Shown here one piece after another: positions 5,116 through 6,597 of a stretch of 6,597 nucleotides of DNA. The position numbers were made by a program, and so were the translations under genes. Under the pieces are notes generated by a model that worked only from the letters and a program-made list of their open reading frames with translations, had not been told where the DNA came from and ran no database searches. Source of the DNA: Acidobacteriota bacterium (GTDB taxonomy: Bacteria > Acidobacteriota > Terriglobia > Terriglobales > Acidobacteriaceae). The stretch's first letter is position 1. Each line of letters starts with the position of its first letter. The DNA lies in NCBI GenBank assembly GCA_021779695.1, contig JAJYAE010000247.1:1-6597 (forward strand). Direction: 5' to 3'.

Positions 5116-6597
5116 ATGTCAACTGCCGATCGGGCCGAATACGAGCGAAACCCGGTGCACGCGATGGATACGCACAGCGCGCCAGTCTCATCGTGGAGGG
5201 GCATGAGAGCGAGCGTCCTGGCCCGCTTTCCATTTACGGCCATCTGGATGCCCGTCGCCGTTTTCGGCATCCATGCCAAGTCTGTGATCCTTGGCGAAAA
5301 GCAATGGCGCATCTTGGCCCATGCTTTTCATCGCTCCACGCTTCCACCAATCCCGGACCACTTCAGCCGCTTCGAGCGCGCGTCTCTCTACTTTTCTGAC
5401 TGGTCGATTGGATTCTTTTTGGTTCCGATCGCACTGGTTCTCGCGCTCTTCGTCCTGCCCAGGAGGCTCTGGGCTGCCTTTGTTGCGTTGGTCAGCGTGT
5501 GTGCCTGCGTCCTCACCATTCTCCAGATGGAGTCGCTGCGCAACGTCGGTCACTTCATACCTTGGTATCTCATCTCCGACGTCTTCCATTGGGCCGCAGC
5601 CCATCCCCACTTCGTTGTCGACTATGGCAGCCGAGGAAACCTCGCCCGCTGGTCGCTTTTCGTCCTCCTCCTTGGTGCCTTCGCTTTCGTGATGCATCGC
5701 TTTTGGCGAGCCACTCTGATTCATCCCACGCTCGCAAAGGTCGCCAACACAGGACTCTCCATCTTCATCTTGGCGGGTATTGCGGCGACTGAGTTTCGCG
5801 CGCAGAGCCCACTCGCGCAAACCAGCTACGGTCGTTCCACCATCGCCACCATTTTCTCGGCCACATTTTTTGGAGATGAGGATGTCGGCACTGGTGCGAC
5901 AGTGAAGTCCCCCGAGCAACTGCATCAGGAGTATTACGATATAGCCCAATCGCGCCGCATTCCGCCCAATCCCGCCTACTGGGCCAAAGCACGTGACTGC
6001 GATGTGATTTTATTCGTTTTGGAAACTGCACCGGCGCGCTACGACGCCTTCACATCACTCGACGATCTGCCCACTCTGCGCCAGCTCTCTGCGCAGTCCT
6101 GGATCGGCACCTCCCACTACTCCACCTTTCCGTACACGGCCAAGGCAACTTTCTCAATCCTCACGTCGATGTACCCGCCAAACCCGATGTTCTTTGGCGG
6201 ACAGACAAAGCGAGTACCCGGCCTTGTGCGCGCTCTTTCTTCGGCTGGATACACCACTTTCTACTACATTCCGCACGACTTCGAATCTCACTTTGAGCAG
6301 GATATGTACGACGGAATCGGGTTTGACAAAGTCCAGGTCAGCAGCACCGCCCGCAACACGTTCTCGATCACGCCGGAGTATTACAAAGGCGTTCAACAAC
6401 GCGACACTCAGGCCCTGAAGGCGCTTTTGCAGGACGTGCACCAGATGAGCCAGCACAACCACCGATATCTCGCTGTCTTCTCGCCCCAGATCGGCCATGC
6501 CCCATGGCCTGATCTTGTCCACGGCGGCGCAGAAAAAGCACTCGGCCGCCGCGCCCGCGCCTTGCTGGCGCTCCAGGATCAATGGCTAGGCCAAATC
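5116..6597 (+). CDS. LtaS/MdoB-like membrane sulfatase-fold enzyme (3' end outside window)
   Basis: The frame stays open to the last base, giving 494 residues of an incomplete protein. Five membrane helices (about 38-57, 97-115, 119-137, 176-195, 209-225) are followed by an extracytoplasmic alkaline-phosphatase-superfamily domain, the architecture of LtaS and phosphoglycerol transferases (COG1368 type). Glu303 in 'DVILFVLETAPARYD' fits the first metal ligand. Thr341 in 'FPYTAKATFSILTSMYPP' aligns with the nucleophile when 'SILTSMYP' is laid over the LtaS 'SLYP' segment or over the sulfatase 'AILTG' segment. His461 in 'QIGHAPWPD' fits the substrate/metal histidine. The last metal motif (D-H/N-G) would lie beyond the window. 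There is no C-x-P-S-R motif, so a headgroup or phosphate-ester transferase is likelier than a sulfatase. Start choice: ATG 5116 is the first ATG, but 5203 has GGAGG 3 nt upstream, and 5164 is possible; codon-position composition looks coding from 5116 on. The substrate is unknown. Confidence 0.82.
   Translation, partial: MSTADRAEYERNPVHAMDTHSAPVSSWRGMRASVLARFPFTAIWMPVAVFGIHAKSVILGEKQWRILAHAFHRSTLPPIPDHFSRFERASLYFSDWSIGFFLVPIALVLALFVLPRRLWAAFVALVSVCACVLTILQMESLRNVGHFIPWYLISDVFHWAAAHPHFVVDYGSRGNLARWSLFVLLLGAFAFVMHRFWRATLIHPTLAKVANTGLSIFILAGIAATEFRAQSPLAQTSYGRSTIATIFSATFFGDEDVGTGATVKSPEQLHQEYYDIAQSRRIPPNPAYWAKARDCDVILFVLETAPARYDAFTSLDDLPTLRQLSAQSWIGTSHYSTFPYTAKATFSILTSMYPPNPMFFGGQTKRVPGLVRALSSAGYTTFYYIPHDFESHFEQDMYDGIGFDKVQVSSTARNTFSITPEYYKGVQQRDTQALKALLQDVHQMSQHNHRYLAVFSPQIGHAPWPDLVHGGAEKALGRRARALLALQDQWLGQI

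Noticed and set aside
5188..5949. 253-codon open frame on the minus strand
   Set aside because: It lies fully antisense to the LtaS-like coding frame, its protein is low-complexity and charged (Glu, Arg, Gly) with no recognisable domain, and the plus-strand frame has clear membrane helices and catalytic motifs.
6154..6582. 142-codon open frame on the minus strand
   Set aside because: It is a shadow of the sulfatase-fold domain of the LtaS-like gene, whose conserved motifs are on the plus strand.

Overview
The window looks like a piece of chromosome from a soil-type Acidobacteriota (Terriglobia: Granulicella, Edaphobacter or Terriglobus relatives). The grounds are the moderately high GC content, and above all the gene at 498-1784. 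It joins a winged-helix domain, one membrane helix and an extracytoplasmic domain ending in an 'IATHFW'-type tail, a layout I associate with a large paralogous family in that phylum. The phylum call is an inference from protein style, not from a marker gene.

Layout from left to right. (1) Positions 2-442, plus strand: the C-terminal part of a LacI/GalR-family sugar-responsive repressor whose start lies before the window. (2) Positions 498-1784, minus strand and convergent with the LacI gene: a ToxR/CadC-like membrane-anchored transcription regulator. (3) Positions 1785-2231: a divergent intergenic region with candidate promoters on both strands and two inverted repeats placed at or next to the -35 boxes. 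(4) Positions 2232-3701, plus strand: a Tat-exported, formylglycine-type (C-S-P-S-R) sulfatase. (5) Positions 3702-4211: no intact gene. It holds the decayed, internally deleted remnant of what looks like an IS630-family transposase on the minus strand. (6) Positions 4212-4919, minus strand: an uncharacterised six-helix inner-membrane protein. (7) Positions 4920-5115: a short divergent intergenic region. (8) Positions 5116 to the window end, plus strand: an LtaS/MdoB-like polytopic membrane enzyme with five N-terminal helices followed by an extracytoplasmic sulfatase-fold domain, cut off by the window edge before its last metal-binding motif.

How the genes may work together is inference. The membrane regulator and the sulfatase are divergent neighbours sharing one control region, so the simplest model is that the regulator senses something in the periplasm and controls sulfatase expression. 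The LacI-type repressor would fit the same theme of glycan use, but it is convergent to the regulator and probably belongs to an operon to the left. The LtaS-like enzyme and the six-helix protein form a second divergent pair whose theme is the cell envelope. The window carries two alkaline-phosphatase-superfamily enzymes with different nucleophile chemistry: a Cys/formylglycine sulfatase and a Thr-type lipid-headgroup transferase.

I found no tRNA, rRNA, CRISPR array, riboswitch or prophage gene. I do not see a clearly new multi-gene system. The most worthwhile leads are the membrane regulator/sulfatase control region and the LtaS-like enzyme in a presumed diderm.
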